Below, one piece after another: positions 9,221 to 17,725 of a stretch of 64,000 nucleotides of DNA. Where the stretch lies: contig NZ_JBGUAU010000024.1 of NCBI RefSeq assembly GCF_041820985.1, forward strand, positions 19,012 to 83,011. The letters run 5' to 3'. This DNA comes from Evansella sp041820985. Lineage in GTDB: Bacteria; Bacillota; Bacilli; Bacillales; Salisediminibacteriaceae. Position 1 is the stretch's first letter. Every line of letters begins with the position of its first letter. The translations under genes were made by a program, and so were the position numbers. Under the pieces are notes generated by a model that worked only from the letters and a program-made list of their open reading frames with translations, did no database searches and was not told where the DNA came from.

Positions 9221-10318
9221 TTATTTAATAATATTTTCATAAAGTTCAATTTCCTTACCAATTGTATTTTCTTCAAAATACTTGGTATTTTTTTTTGTTG
9301 GTAAACTAATAGATATTTTTTTAATTATTGGTTCAATATTTATATTCAGATCATCATTGTTAATGTATCCAACATTATCAAAACCACCAAAGATCTCTTT
9401 ACAAACATCAATATTTGAAGTAATTAAGGGTATACCAAAAGTGGCAATTTCACAAGCCATTACACCTTGTGCATCAGCCCTTGTAGGTATCAGGGCACAC
9501 TTTGATTTATTTAGAAAATGTATAATTTCATTATGTGATAAATTTTTCTCTATCCATTCTAAGTTTCTTGGTTTATCATTATATTCATAAAATTCTCCTT
9601 TTCCAATTACACAAAAATTATACTTTGGGTTATCTTGTGCTATCCTAGTAACAACATCAATTGCATATTTAGAACCATCTAGGTTATTCCTTATAGTAAT
9701 AAAATCATAATTTTTTTCTGATTTAAGATCATAACTATTTTTCTCGAAATTCTCTCCTATACAATTATAAATAATTCTCTTATTCCCTTCTATTACTTCT
9801 GGCTCTATCTCTGTGGAATCTATAAACATATCGTACATCCACTTACTAACAAATATAAATTGGGTCTTATATGCAATTTTTTCAAAGTATTTTTTCCAAA
9901 CTTTCAGTTTGAAATTATCGTAAATTCCTCTTCTTATTTTTGTTCGAATTTTAACTTTTTTTGTATAACTGTATGGGGGTGGATATACTTTTGACGTTTT
10001 TAATACCTCGTGCCCATGAAAGAAAAACACAATATTATCATAGAGATCACTATATTTCTTTAAGAATCTATAATGGTTTCTAAGGTTAGGTGCATGCGAA
10101 ACAAGCAAGTCAAACTTTTCACTTTTTATTTTTTTTTCATAAGTACTTAATGTATAAACCTTAACATTATCCAATTCATAATCATTTTTTGCGTCAAAAG
10201 ATATAACTGACACATCAATTCCTTTTTGGACATACCATTTGTTTCTACTATGAATATACTGTAACGACACAAAGCCATCTGGCCGAGGATAACTAGTTGC
10301 TAATACTAAAATTTTCAT
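9221..10318 (-). CDS. Glycosyltransferase (GT-B, GT1/GT4-like)
   Basis: A 365-residue protein starting MKILVLATSYPRPDGF, a common opening of GT-B transferases. The C-terminal half has IRNNLDGSKYAIDVVTRIAQ and TRADAQGVMACEIATFGIPLITSN, a degenerate form of the nucleotide-sugar-binding EX7E region. The product is basic and the gene is strongly AT-rich compared with ugd or galU, suggesting horizontal origin together with the polymerase. It probably transfers a sugar to the repeat unit; donor and acceptor are unknown. Confidence 0.78.
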   Translation of the reverse strand: MKILVLATSYPRPDGFVSLQYIHSRNKWYVQKGIDVSVISFDAKNDYELDNVKVYTLSTYEKKIKSEKFDLLVSHAPNLRNHYRFLKKYSDLYDNIVFFFHGHEVLKTSKVYPPPYSYTKKVKIRTKIRRGIYDNFKLKVWKKYFEKIAYKTQFIFVSKWMYDMFIDSTEIEPEVIEGNKRIIYNCIGENFEKNSYDLKSEKNYDFITIRNNLDGSKYAIDVVTRIAQDNPKYNFCVIGKGEFYEYNDKPRNLEWIEKNLSHNEIIHFLNKSKCALIPTRADAQGVMACEIATFGIPLITSNIDVCKEIFGGFDNVGYINNDDLNINIEPIIKKISISLPTKKNTKYFEENTIGKEIELYENIIK

Positions 10319-10382
10319 AATTTCAATCCTTTCAAAGCTTCAAAGCTCTACTGCAAGCTTCTGTAATTTTCTTTCAAGGCTT

Positions 10383-11549
10383 TTATCTTGTACTCTCTGC
10401 CTTCTCCCAAAACGGCTTTGCTTTTCCAGTTAATATATTATAAACACCAACCCATTGAGCAAATAGAGTCACACAGTAGTAATATATTAAAGTTATATAT
10501 TTATTGTTTGACTTTGTAGTCACCTTAACTAACGCTAATAGGTAAAACAATACTTGCCCTATAAATGTTAATAAATAAAACCAGTGCTCTTGGATTAATA
10601 AAGTATTAGTAATAAAAACTAGTAAATGAGCAAACCATAACAAATATCTACAAGTTCTATGCCCTAAGTAAAAATAAGAAAACCATCGATACTTAAATAT
10701 ATTTAAGATACGAAGGTCTGGTAATATGTTTCTCAAAATCCCTCGATTCATTCGTACTTTACGTTTAAACTCATCTTCTATAATTTCTCCAGCTTTTTCA
10801 TACGCTATGGCATCAGAATTATATAGAGCCTTTTTACCATTCAACGCATAGTATCTTGGCATATTTCCATCATGACTTTTTATTGGTTCAAAGTCATAAT
10901 ATTCAGCGTTTCTGCAAGCATAAAGAGCACCATTTCCTGCAGTAATTGTTTGAATATTACTCTCAATTTTTCTTAATTTTGTGTCGCTATCCCAATATGT
11001 GTTTTCTGAATTTGTAACATCACTATAATTTTTATTTATGATTACCAATCTACCACTAACATAACTAATATCATCGCTAGTAAATGCGGAAACTAATTCT
11101 CTAACTGAATTAACTTCCAACATAGAATTAGCATCAGTCATAACAAGGATTTCACTTTCAACAGTTTTCTGCGCCTCATTCTGAGCATTTGTTTTTCCCT
11201 TACGCTGTTTTACTTCAAATAACCGAATTCTATAATCAGGATTATTAATTATAAAACTTCTAACTAATTCATTGGTCTTATCTGTACTATTATCCGAAGC
11301 CACTAAAAACTCGATCTTATCGATTGGGTAATCCAGCTTTAATACATTTTCTAACTTATCCTGTATAACTTTCTCTTCATTATGGGCAACTATCATTACT
11401 GTCACCGTTGGCTCATACGTATAGTCCTTTTTTAGGGTTCTATGTTTGTATATTCGGTTTAGAATTTTTAATGAGAGTGGATAGCCAATCATAGCCCAGA
11501 AGATTATAAAAGCATTCAAATAAAAAATAAGAAGTATCACGAATTTCAT
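10383..11549 (-). CDS. Membrane-anchored glycosyltransferase, family 2
   Basis: A 388-residue protein with one N-terminal membrane helix (residues 3-22), a GT-A family 2 domain and about three C-terminal membrane helices (about residues 300-375). The GT2 domain shows VTVMIVAHNEEKVI, the acidic VASDNSTDKT and the metal-binding VMTDANSM. The layout resembles EpsB/ExoU-type and hyaluronan-synthase-like processive or single-addition transferases. It follows the ATP-grasp gene after 3 bases, so it is cotranslated with the amino-acid/sugar modification cassette. Confidence 0.85.
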   Translation of the reverse strand: MKFVILLIFYLNAFIIFWAMIGYPLSLKILNRIYKHRTLKKDYTYEPTVTVMIVAHNEEKVIQDKLENVLKLDYPIDKIEFLVASDNSTDKTNELVRSFIINNPDYRIRLFEVKQRKGKTNAQNEAQKTVESEILVMTDANSMLEVNSVRELVSAFTSDDISYVSGRLVIINKNYSDVTNSENTYWDSDTKLRKIESNIQTITAGNGALYACRNAEYYDFEPIKSHDGNMPRYYALNGKKALYNSDAIAYEKAGEIIEDEFKRKVRMNRGILRNILPDLRILNIFKYRWFSYFYLGHRTCRYLLWFAHLLVFITNTLLIQEHWFYLLTFIGQVLFYLLALVKVTTKSNNKYITLIYYYCVTLFAQWVGVYNILTGKAKPFWEKAESTR

Positions 11550-11552
11550 GTT

Positions 11553-12560
11553 CTAAACCTCTCTCTTATAACTGATTTCCACTATATCTCTTATAATCTT
11601 TACCTCATTAAACTTCATCATATAAATACCTTCATCATAATTACCAATAGTATCTACATTTATATTTCCATAGATATTGTTAATAATCATCTCTGGCACG
11701 TTTACACCACTCTCATATGCATGAGGATAACCTCCACCAAAACGAGGATTTACTTCAGAGATATAATATTCACCATTGACTTTAAAAATATCAATATCAA
11801 TAATACCTTTAAACCCAGTCTCTTTTACAAATTTTGAGATTAAATCAAGTAGCTGCTCATCCTTAATTGAAACGGATTTGTCAGTTTCACCAGCCCTCAT
11901 CTTAATCTTCTCTTTTATAAATACCGCAACTGGTTCACCAGAAATCAAATCAATATAAACATCAGCGCCGTATTCCAATCCATCCATGAACTCTTGAATC
12001 ATTAGATTGTCAAATCTACTGAATAACAACTCAATTTCTTCTTTCGATGTTACTTTACTTATATTAATACTTGCACTACCTCTCACAGGCTTAACAAACA
12101 CTGGATAGTTTATTACTCCAGCTTCTATGTCACTGTAAAAGATCTCTTTATCTATATAACTCTTAACAGTATTGAACCCATTATGAACTAAAAACTCAAA
12201 CATCTTATATTTATCAAAACATAGTTCCACAACATCTAAATCTGATACAATAGGCGTCGTACCAATATCCAGAAAGGCCTGTTTATGTTCTGCAAGAAGA
12301 CATAGTTCAGGGTCGATTAATGACACGACTGCTTTAATCTTATTCTCTTTGCAAATAGAGAGAATCGTTGCTAGATATCCTTCATCATTCATTCGAGGGA
12401 CAATAAAGTGTTTATCTGCCTCATATAGGGCTGGAGCCAAATCACTGCAGTCTGTTGCAATTACAAGTCCTCTACCATCTAACTCTTTTTTAAAATACTG
12501 CACAATTTTATTTCTAGTACCACAGCTCAATATAAGTATGTTTAAATCATCGCTCATCAT
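11553..12560 (-). CDS. ATP-grasp ligase, CarB/PylC-like
   Basis: A 335-residue ATP-grasp enzyme. An N-terminal pre-grasp domain (to about residue 105) starts LNILILSCGTRNKIVQYF. The ATP-binding part has PVFVKPVRGSASINISKV and the adenine-loop region LMIQEFMDGLEYGADVYID. Metal ligands lie in GIIDIDIF and EVNPRFGGGYPHA. The family joins a carboxylate to an amine or other nucleophile through an acyl phosphate. ATG follows GGAGG at 6 bases. It overlaps the PLP-enzyme gene by 14 bp. It probably attaches a carboxylic or amino acid to an amino sugar or makes a precursor; the substrate is inferred only from context. Confidence 0.85.
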   Translation of the reverse strand: MMSDDLNILILSCGTRNKIVQYFKKELDGRGLVIATDCSDLAPALYEADKHFIVPRMNDEGYLATILSICKENKIKAVVSLIDPELCLLAEHKQAFLDIGTTPIVSDLDVVELCFDKYKMFEFLVHNGFNTVKSYIDKEIFYSDIEAGVINYPVFVKPVRGSASINISKVTSKEEIELLFSRFDNLMIQEFMDGLEYGADVYIDLISGEPVAVFIKEKIKMRAGETDKSVSIKDEQLLDLISKFVKETGFKGIIDIDIFKVNGEYYISEVNPRFGGGYPHAYESGVNVPEMIINNIYGNINVDTIGNYDEGIYMMKFNEVKIIRDIVEISYKREV

Positions 12561-13494
12561 TTAGATCCTCCAATTTATCAAAAAACAATGGTGTCCCACC
12601 CGTGTGAATAAATAGTATCTTCTTATCCGTAATATGATTCTTTTTGATATACTCTTGCATGCCCCAAAAAGCTTTACCAGTATAAGTTGTATCCATTGGG
12701 ATACCATCTTTAATTAGAACATCCCTGATAGTTTGTAATATTTTGTCGTTATGGGAACCATATCCATCAAGTACATAGTCGTCTATAAATACTATGGCTT
12801 CAGATACGATTGGTTCTTTATTCTGACTCAACAAATAACTATTAACACTTTCAAGAACAACTTGACTACCATTAGGATTTTTTCGTGCATTGCTTATTCC
12901 AATAATTTCTCTCTCATCGCCATGTAGTATTTTCCCACATACAAGTCCGGCTTGAGTTGTCCCTGTTCCAGATGTATGAAAAATATAATCAAAATACATG
13001 CCTGAAGATTTTTCGTAATCTACAATTTCTTCATATGCATTAATATAAGATTGTGTCCCAATATCACCATGGCCTCCCCCTTGGATAAAATAAGGATTGT
13101 AACCTTTTGCTCTTAATTCATCCATTTTTCTTTCAATCGTAGTACTTACTTGGGATACAGGACACTTCGTAACAAACGCACCAAACAATTTAATCATTTC
13201 ACTATTAGTGGTTGGATAACTTGAAACAGTTGGTGAAATAATATGGCATGGTATACCCTTTGCAGCTGAGATATTAGCTATAACTCTACAATGATTAGAG
13301 CTACTGCTACCATACGTAACTACACAATCTGATTTTGTTAAGATTAAATCTTCGAAAAAAAGAACTGCTTTTCTCGCTTTATTTCCTCCAAATGATATGG
13401 GAATAAGGTCATCTCGCTTTATATAATATGAGTTGTTATTTAGATTTTCACTTAACCTTTGAATTGGAGTTGCTTGATATTTATTTAATTCCAA
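12547..13494 (-). CDS. PLP-dependent enzyme, D-cysteine desulfhydrase/ACC deaminase-like
   Basis: A 315-residue fold-type II PLP enzyme (tryptophan synthase beta superfamily). The PLP lysine lies in ISFGGNKARKA near residue 40. VTYGSSSSNHCRVIA and TSGTGTTQAGLV form the phosphate-binding loops, and HTGGTPLFFD is the usual C-terminal motif of the ACC deaminase/D-cysteine desulfhydrase group. The start is a TTG (13492-13494). It overlaps both neighbours by 14 bp (ATP-grasp downstream, GNAT upstream), a tight cassette. In this setting it may interconvert or deaminate an amino acid that feeds the ATP-grasp ligase. A housekeeping desulfhydrase is unlikely given the context. Confidence 0.83.
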   Translation of the reverse strand: MELNKYQATPIQRLSENLNNNSYYIKRDDLIPISFGGNKARKAVLFFEDLILTKSDCVVTYGSSSSNHCRVIANISAAKGIPCHIISPTVSSYPTTNSEMIKLFGAFVTKCPVSQVSTTIERKMDELRAKGYNPYFIQGGGHGDIGTQSYINAYEEIVDYEKSSGMYFDYIFHTSGTGTTQAGLVCGKILHGDEREIIGISNARKNPNGSQVVLESVNSYLLSQNKEPIVSEAIVFIDDYVLDGYGSHNDKILQTIRDVLIKDGIPMDTTYTGKAFWGMQEYIKKNHITDKKILFIHTGGTPLFFDKLEDLNDER

Positions 13495-14017
13495 TTTTCG
13501 TTACACCTACATTATGAATATAGTTTTCTACATTTAAGTTATATATATATCTATCTACATATTTCCCGTTATAAAATAGATCATTTTTTAGTAGTCCCTC
13601 TTTTACAAAGCCACTCTTTTCGAAGAGTTTTTGAGCTGGAACATTATCTATTTCTGTATAAAGATATATCTTTTTAAGGCAAAATTCCTTAAAAGCCCTT
13701 TTGATTAAAAGGTCCGTTGCAACGTTAGCTATGCCCTTACCTTTAAACTTGTCTCCACCAAGACAAATATAATATTCCGCTTCCTTACTATTTAAATCAA
13801 TATTCAGTAGTCCAATTAATCCAGCAGGTTCGCCAGCGTAAGTAATGGTATAGTCGATCCTATCGTTTCTACCTTCAAGTGATTTGAACCATTGAAGGGT
13901 CTTATCTTCTCTTAGAGGCAAATCATAATGCAGGTACTTATTATTTCTATCATCATTTATCCATTTTACCTTATATGGTATATCCTCTTCTTGAAATTTC
14001 CGAATGGCGATTTCCAT
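13481..14017 (-). CDS. GNAT-family N-acetyltransferase
   Basis: A 178-residue RimJ/RimL-type GNAT protein. The acetyl-CoA-binding region is GGDKFKGKGIANVATDLLIKRAF (motif A) followed by YTEIDNVPAQKLFEKSGFVKEG (motif B). The start chosen is ATG at 14015-14017, because GAGGGG lies 9 bases before it; a longer reading from a TTG at 14035 would run through that ribosome binding site. It sits between the phosphoglycosyl transferase and the PLP enzyme. By position it could do the job of PglD/EpsM, acylating the 4-amino group of the UDP-sugar, though PglD/EpsM are beta-helix enzymes, so this would be a non-homologous replacement. Confidence 0.83.
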   Translation of the reverse strand: MEIAIRKFQEEDIPYKVKWINDDRNNKYLHYDLPLREDKTLQWFKSLEGRNDRIDYTITYAGEPAGLIGLLNIDLNSKEAEYYICLGGDKFKGKGIANVATDLLIKRAFKEFCLKKIYLYTEIDNVPAQKLFEKSGFVKEGLLKNDLFYNGKYVDRYIYNLNVENYIHNVGVTKIGIK

Positions 14018-14036
14018 ATTAATAACCCCTCGCAAT

Positions 14037-14672
14037 TTAATTAATGTTAGATGATTTCTCTGACCCTTTTACATTGTTATGAGTATAGATACTTTCACGT
14101 TTGAATAGCTTCTGCAGTGTCATAAAGAGAATCTTAATGTCTAACCAAATATTAAACATTTCAATATACTTAACATCAATTGGAATTCGTTCATCCCAAG
14201 ATACAGAATTTCTAACGGTGACCTGTGTTAAACCAGTCATACCTGGCTTCATTTCGAATCGTTTTCGTTGAAAATCACTATATTCTTCAAATTTATATGG
14301 ATGATGAGGTACGGGAGGTCTCGGGCCAACCAAACTCATATCACCAGTAACAACATTCCAAAGTTGAGGAAGTTCGTCCAAGCTTGTGGCACGAAGTATT
14401 TTTCCTATTTTTGTAATTCGGTTATCACTTTCAGTTTTCACAAATAAACCTGAGCCGATTTTTTCAGCATTAACAACCATCGTTCTGAACTTTAAAATCT
14501 TAAAAACTCTACCATCCTTGCCAAGTCGTTCTTGTTTAAAAAACACTGGACCTTTTGAAGTCAGCTTAATGGATAGTGCAATAAAAATAAGAATTGGGGA
14601 AATAATGATTACACCTATTAAACTTCCAAAGAAATCTAGCATACGTTTGATAAATAAATTTAATACTCGCAT
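14037..14672 (-). CDS. Undecaprenyl-phosphate sugar phosphotransferase (PglC/EpsL-like)
   Basis: A 211-residue monotopic phosphoglycosyl transferase, the initiating enzyme that moves a sugar-1-phosphate from UDP-sugar to undecaprenyl phosphate. Seen: an N-terminal re-entrant membrane helix (residues 7-33, with ISPIL), KGPVFFKQERLGKDGRVFKILKFRTM, the catalytic Asp-Glu in TSLDELPQLWNVV, and GDMSLVGPRPPVP. It follows the aminotransferase after 3 bases, as pglE-pglC or epsN-epsL pairs do. The preferred substrate is therefore probably a UDP-diamino-trideoxyhexose of the bacillosamine kind. The C-terminal tail (after residue 185) is longer than in PglC. Confidence 0.92.
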   Translation of the reverse strand: MRVLNLFIKRMLDFFGSLIGVIIISPILIFIALSIKLTSKGPVFFKQERLGKDGRVFKILKFRTMVVNAEKIGSGLFVKTESDNRITKIGKILRATSLDELPQLWNVVTGDMSLVGPRPPVPHHPYKFEEYSDFQRKRFEMKPGMTGLTQVTVRNSVSWDERIPIDVKYIEMFNIWLDIKILFMTLQKLFKRESIYTHNNVKGSEKSSNIN

Positions 14673-14675
14673 TGT

Positions 14676-15803
14676 TTAACTCCACAACCCCTTAATAGTC
14701 TTCACAACTCTTTCTAAGTCCTCATCTGTCATCTTCGTATCAGATGGCAAACAAACCCCATTCTCAAACAACTTTTCAGATATACCTTCACCCACAAAAT
14801 CATACTTCTCAAAGTAAGGCTGCAAATGCATCGGTTTCCAAACTGGTCTTGACTCGATATTCTCAGCTTCCAATGCATCAAAAATATCAAGAGGTCTAAC
14901 TTTACCAGTCAACGTAATCGAACTTAACCAGTAATTCGGTTCATCCCATTCATTACTAGGCATAAACTCAACGCCTTCTAGTCCAACAAGCTCTCTCTTA
15001 TAAAACTCTAAGATATAATTCTTCTTTGCAACTCTCTGATCTAAAACCTTGAGCTGTCCTCTACCAATCCCAGCAACAACATTACTCATACGGTAATTAA
15101 ATCCTAATTCACTATGTTGATAATGCCTTGCCTGGTCTCTTGATTGAGTTGCCCAGAATCTAGACTTGGCAATTCGTTCTTCATTGTTAGAAACAAGCAT
15201 CCCACCACCAGAAGTTGTGATAATCTTGTTTCCATTAAAAGAGAAGATGCCATAGTCACCGAAAGATCCAGTATGCTTACCTTTATAGTAAGTACCCAGT
15301 GACTCAGCAGCATCTTCTATAACCGCTACATTATGTTTCTTACAAATCTCCATGATCTTATCCATATCAGCGGATAAACCATATAGATGAACAACAATTA
15401 CTGCCTTAACTTCTGGATACTTCTCAAAAGCTTCTTCCAATGCTTTAGGGCTCATATTCCAAGTTTCGTAATCACTGTCAATAAAAACAGGAATCGCATT
15501 TTGATAAATAATTGGATTTGCCGTAGCTGAGAACGTAAGCGTTGGACAGAAAACAATATCCTCTTCTCCAACACCTGCCGCTTTAAGAGCTAGATGAATA
15601 GCAGCTGTCCCAGAAGATAGTGCAGCAGCAGCTTTTGAACCAACCTTGGCAGCAAGTTCTCTTTCAAACTCATTTACGTTTTCACCAAGGGGCGCAATCC
15701 AGTTTGTATCAAAAGCTTCCTGTACGTATTGCATTTCATAACCTTCATCACTCATATGTGGTGAAGAGAGGAATATTCTTTCTTTCACTTTTGTCGACTC
15801 CAT
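14676..15803 (-). CDS. UDP-4-keto-sugar aminotransferase (DegT family, PglE/EpsN/LegC-like)
   Basis: A 375-residue PLP aminotransferase of the DegT/DnrJ/EryC1 family. It starts after LSSPHMSDEGYEMQYV with NWIAPLGENVNEFE, typical of PglE/LegC-type enzymes that aminate UDP-4-keto-6-deoxy-GlcNAc. PLP contacts are seen in SSGTAAIHLALKAAGV, EDAAESLGTYYKGK and the Schiff-base lysine in FSFNGNKIITTSGGG. It is paired with the dehydratase at 17726-19540 and the phosphoglycosyl transferase downstream, which gives the first three steps of a bacillosamine-like pathway. Confidence 0.92.
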   Translation of the reverse strand: MESTKVKERIFLSSPHMSDEGYEMQYVQEAFDTNWIAPLGENVNEFERELAAKVGSKAAAALSSGTAAIHLALKAAGVGEEDIVFCPTLTFSATANPIIYQNAIPVFIDSDYETWNMSPKALEEAFEKYPEVKAVIVVHLYGLSADMDKIMEICKKHNVAVIEDAAESLGTYYKGKHTGSFGDYGIFSFNGNKIITTSGGGMLVSNNEERIAKSRFWATQSRDQARHYQHSELGFNYRMSNVVAGIGRGQLKVLDQRVAKKNYILEFYKRELVGLEGVEFMPSNEWDEPNYWLSSITLTGKVRPLDIFDALEAENIESRPVWKPMHLQPYFEKYDFVGEGISEKLFENGVCLPSDTKMTDEDLERVVKTIKGLWS

Positions 15804-16292
15804 CTTCTAGACTTCCTTCCCTTTTTAAGTTAAAATTTTGTAGATTAGGACTTAATTAGAAGTTTTTCCTCTAACCAACTACTAAACCACTAAAAATTAT
15901 TATCTACTACTGATAGCCACCTCGCATTTAATATCCAATATGCGAAATAGATGAAAAAACTATATATAGTACATTTTACTGAATTAAACTAAATTTAAAT
16001 ACTACATATTGTGTTTTCTTATCAAATTCCAATACTCAACTCGTAATACCTATTCAATCAACAACATTCAATCACGAAGTTTTTTTCATTTTCTCATTAA
16101 TCTCTACCGTGTTTCTTCCTATCAAACTACCATTCAATCAAACCTTAAAAACAACTAAAAACACTCAAAACCCTTATGCCACAAGGCTTCCATCGCCTTA
16201 TCTGATTACGATAGTCAGTTCCCTACAAACATTCAATCTAGGATAATATATGCAAATTTGAGCTCGAAGAGCTAGTAGCAACCCTAAACTTA
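15804..16292. other. Gene-free AT-rich stretch
   Basis: I see no coding potential here. It contains a CTAACCAACTA copy near 15871, several ATTCAATC(A) octamers between about 16050 and 16240, a weak AAGGC/GCCTT hairpin at 16183-16199 and one AGCTCGAAGAGCT hairpin at 16261-16273. It separates the sugar-modification operon from the pseudopilin gene. Confidence 0.5.
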
Positions 16293-16688
16293 CTAGAAAA
16301 ACGGCACTCCTCCACCACTCTCATTATCATTCGAATCTCCCTCGTTTTCATTAGATTCTCCATGATTACTACACTTAACTTCACCATCAACAAAAGTGAT
16401 ATCACAATCTAATTGACAAATATTTTCGTCATAATTACCTATATATTGAATGAAGAAGCTATGAGAATGATCTATTTCTCTTATACTCAGCTCCGTTTTA
16501 TACATTCTTTCTAATTGTAACAAGTTAGCTTCACATACATCTTTTTTCGTTTTTGCTATGAGTCCATTAACAGTTGGTACTGCGATTGCAACAAGAATAG
16601 AGAGAATAATGAGCACTACTAAAACTTCAACCAAAGTAAGACCTTTTTCATTTATAGAATAGCCCTTATCTTTACTCAAAGTATTCAT
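16293..16688 (-). CDS. Orphan type IV pseudopilin-like protein
   Basis: A 131-residue protein with a class 3 signal: the basic leader MNTLSKDKGYSINEKG is followed by LTLVEVLVVLIILSILVAIAVP, with the expected G|L cleavage site and glutamate at +5. Prepilin peptidase would cleave and methylate it. The mature part is short and acidic, with Cys pairs (CEANLL; CQLDCDITFV..C) and an N/E/G-rich tail. ATG 16686-16688 is chosen because GAAGGAG lies about 8 bases upstream; the longer frame up to 16751 lacks such a site. No other pilus genes are in the window, so assembly would depend on com-type genes elsewhere. Confidence 0.8.
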   Translation of the reverse strand: MNTLSKDKGYSINEKGLTLVEVLVVLIILSILVAIAVPTVNGLIAKTKKDVCEANLLQLERMYKTELSIREIDHSHSFFIQYIGNYDENICQLDCDITFVDGEVKCSNHGESNENEGDSNDNESGGGVPFF

Positions 16689-16734
16689 AGCAGTACTCCT
16701 TCTCAAAAGTATCCTACCAAAGAGTATTATAAAT

Positions 16735-16747
16735 AGCTCGAAGAGCT
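16735..16747. repeat. AGCTCGAAGAGCT mini-hairpin
   Basis: One of four identical 13-base inverted repeats (AGCTC-GAA-GAGCT). The others are at 16261-16273, 17588-17600 and 17633-17645; all four lie within 1.4 kb. Confidence 0.6.
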
Positions 16748-16866
16748 GCAATCACTCCAGAGATCTATTTAAAATCAATCTCCCAAAAATTCAACCCTTT
16801 ATTTAACACCCACTCTAAGTCTTTTCCTATCCAACTAACCTCTAACCAACTAGCAAAACTAATCCC

Positions 16867-17055
16867 TACCCAACCACATCATAAAGCCTCTCCACCCTAA
16901 AATGCGCAATATCCAACACCTGATCACGCAAGTGATCAACAGGTAAACTATCAAACTCACCTATAAGCTCAAAAATAACCTCCACATTCACCGGCGCCGT
17001 CTTCCCCTGATAAATCATTGGATAAATTTGCTCGTCATGTACCTCATCATCTTTT
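16867..17055 (-). pseudogene. C-terminal fragment of a second CapD/EpsC-like dehydratase
   Basis: A stretch of about 185 bases aligns with the 3' end of the dehydratase gene at 17726-17910 at roughly 80% identity by eye. Minus-strand translation is open and ends with EVIFELIGEFDSLPVDHLRD and then FRVERLYDVVG plus a stop. The intact gene has EVIFELIREFDSLPVDHLRD and FRVEKLLDVVG. Most base differences are silent, so the fragment was under selection before it was cut off. It is bounded by TAACCAAC-type repeats and has no start. Confidence 0.8.
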
Positions 17056-17165
17056 AGTTGGTTAGAAGTTAGGGGTTAGTTGGTTAGGTTAAGAACCATA
17101 GTCTTCCGACCATTAAAAAATCTCTTCCTAACCAACTAACAGCTATCCAACTAGTCACTTGCTAA
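17053..17165. repeat. TAACCAAC-type repeat cluster
   Basis: Copies of TAGTTGGTTAG (17055-17090) and the reverse orientation CTAACCAACTAAC (17127-17165) flank a short spacer and abut the four-helix-bundle gene on its downstream side. Confidence 0.6.
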
Positions 17166-17540
17166 CTAGTCACTACCCAACTTCCTCAATATCCCATTAA
17201 TCATTTTTCCAACTTCATCCGCTATATATAGAATGCCATTGTACCGGTTTACTTCTATATAATGTAAGTCTTTCGCCAACAACAACTGATACTTCACTTC
17301 TTCCAATGACCCCCGTGCCATTAACAAGAACCTTCTATATTCTTTATTAGAACCTCTAGCTTTACCTTCCACAATATTACTAGGAATCGAAACCGCCGCT
17401 CTCCTAATCTGAGAAGTTAATCCAAAGAGTTCTTCTTTAGGAAAACCTTTCGTTATTTCATATATCTCCAATACTAAAGCATGTGACTTCTGCCAAACAA
17501 TTAGCTTACTAGTATCGCTGTACATGAACGAAAGCCTCAC
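17166..17540 (-). CDS. Four-helix bundle protein (S23/Avd-like family)
   Basis: A 124-residue helical protein. Recognisable features are LIVWQKSHALVLEIYEITKGFP, LTSQIRRAAVSIPSNIVEGKARGSNKEY, and FLLMARGSLEEVKYQLLLAKDL, which match the family first seen in 23S rRNA intervening sequences and related in fold to the Avd proteins of diversity-generating retroelements. Its function outside those settings is unknown. The start may be the GTG at 17538-17540 or the ATG at 17523-17525. It lies between two copies of the dehydratase 3' end and is bordered on both sides by TAACCAAC-type repeats, so it came with, or marks, a recombination event. Confidence 0.85.
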   Translation of the reverse strand: MRLSFMYSDTSKLIVWQKSHALVLEIYEITKGFPKEELFGLTSQIRRAAVSIPSNIVEGKARGSNKEYRRFLLMARGSLEEVKYQLLLAKDLHYIEVNRYNGILYIADEVGKMINGILRKLGSD

Positions 17541-17547
17541 TCTCTTT

Positions 17548-17720
17548 TTTGTTGGTTAGTAATTAGGGGTTAGTTGGTTAGGTTTTAAGCTCGAAGAGCT
17601 ATTATCACTTAATCTATCAACCTCTGACATCAAGCTCGAAGAGCTAACATCAAATCAAATAGAAACCTTTAATCCCGCATCAATAACCAACCAATCTTTC
17701 TCCTAACCAACTATCAAACT
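17548..17720. repeat. TAACCAAC repeats and two AGCTCGAAGAGCT hairpins
   Basis: The spacer between the four-helix-bundle gene and the dehydratase holds TTGGTTAG copies (17551-17583), AGCTCGAAGAGCT at 17588-17600 and 17633-17645, and CCTAACCAACTA near 17702-17713. Confidence 0.6.
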
Positions 17721-17725
17721 AAAAC

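Noticed and set aside
16867..17540. Four-helix-bundle gene as part of a diversity-generating retroelement (Avd)
   Set aside because: No reverse transcriptase, template repeat or variable repeat was found nearby; the two similar stretches are dehydratase ends whose changes are mostly silent and not adenine-specific.
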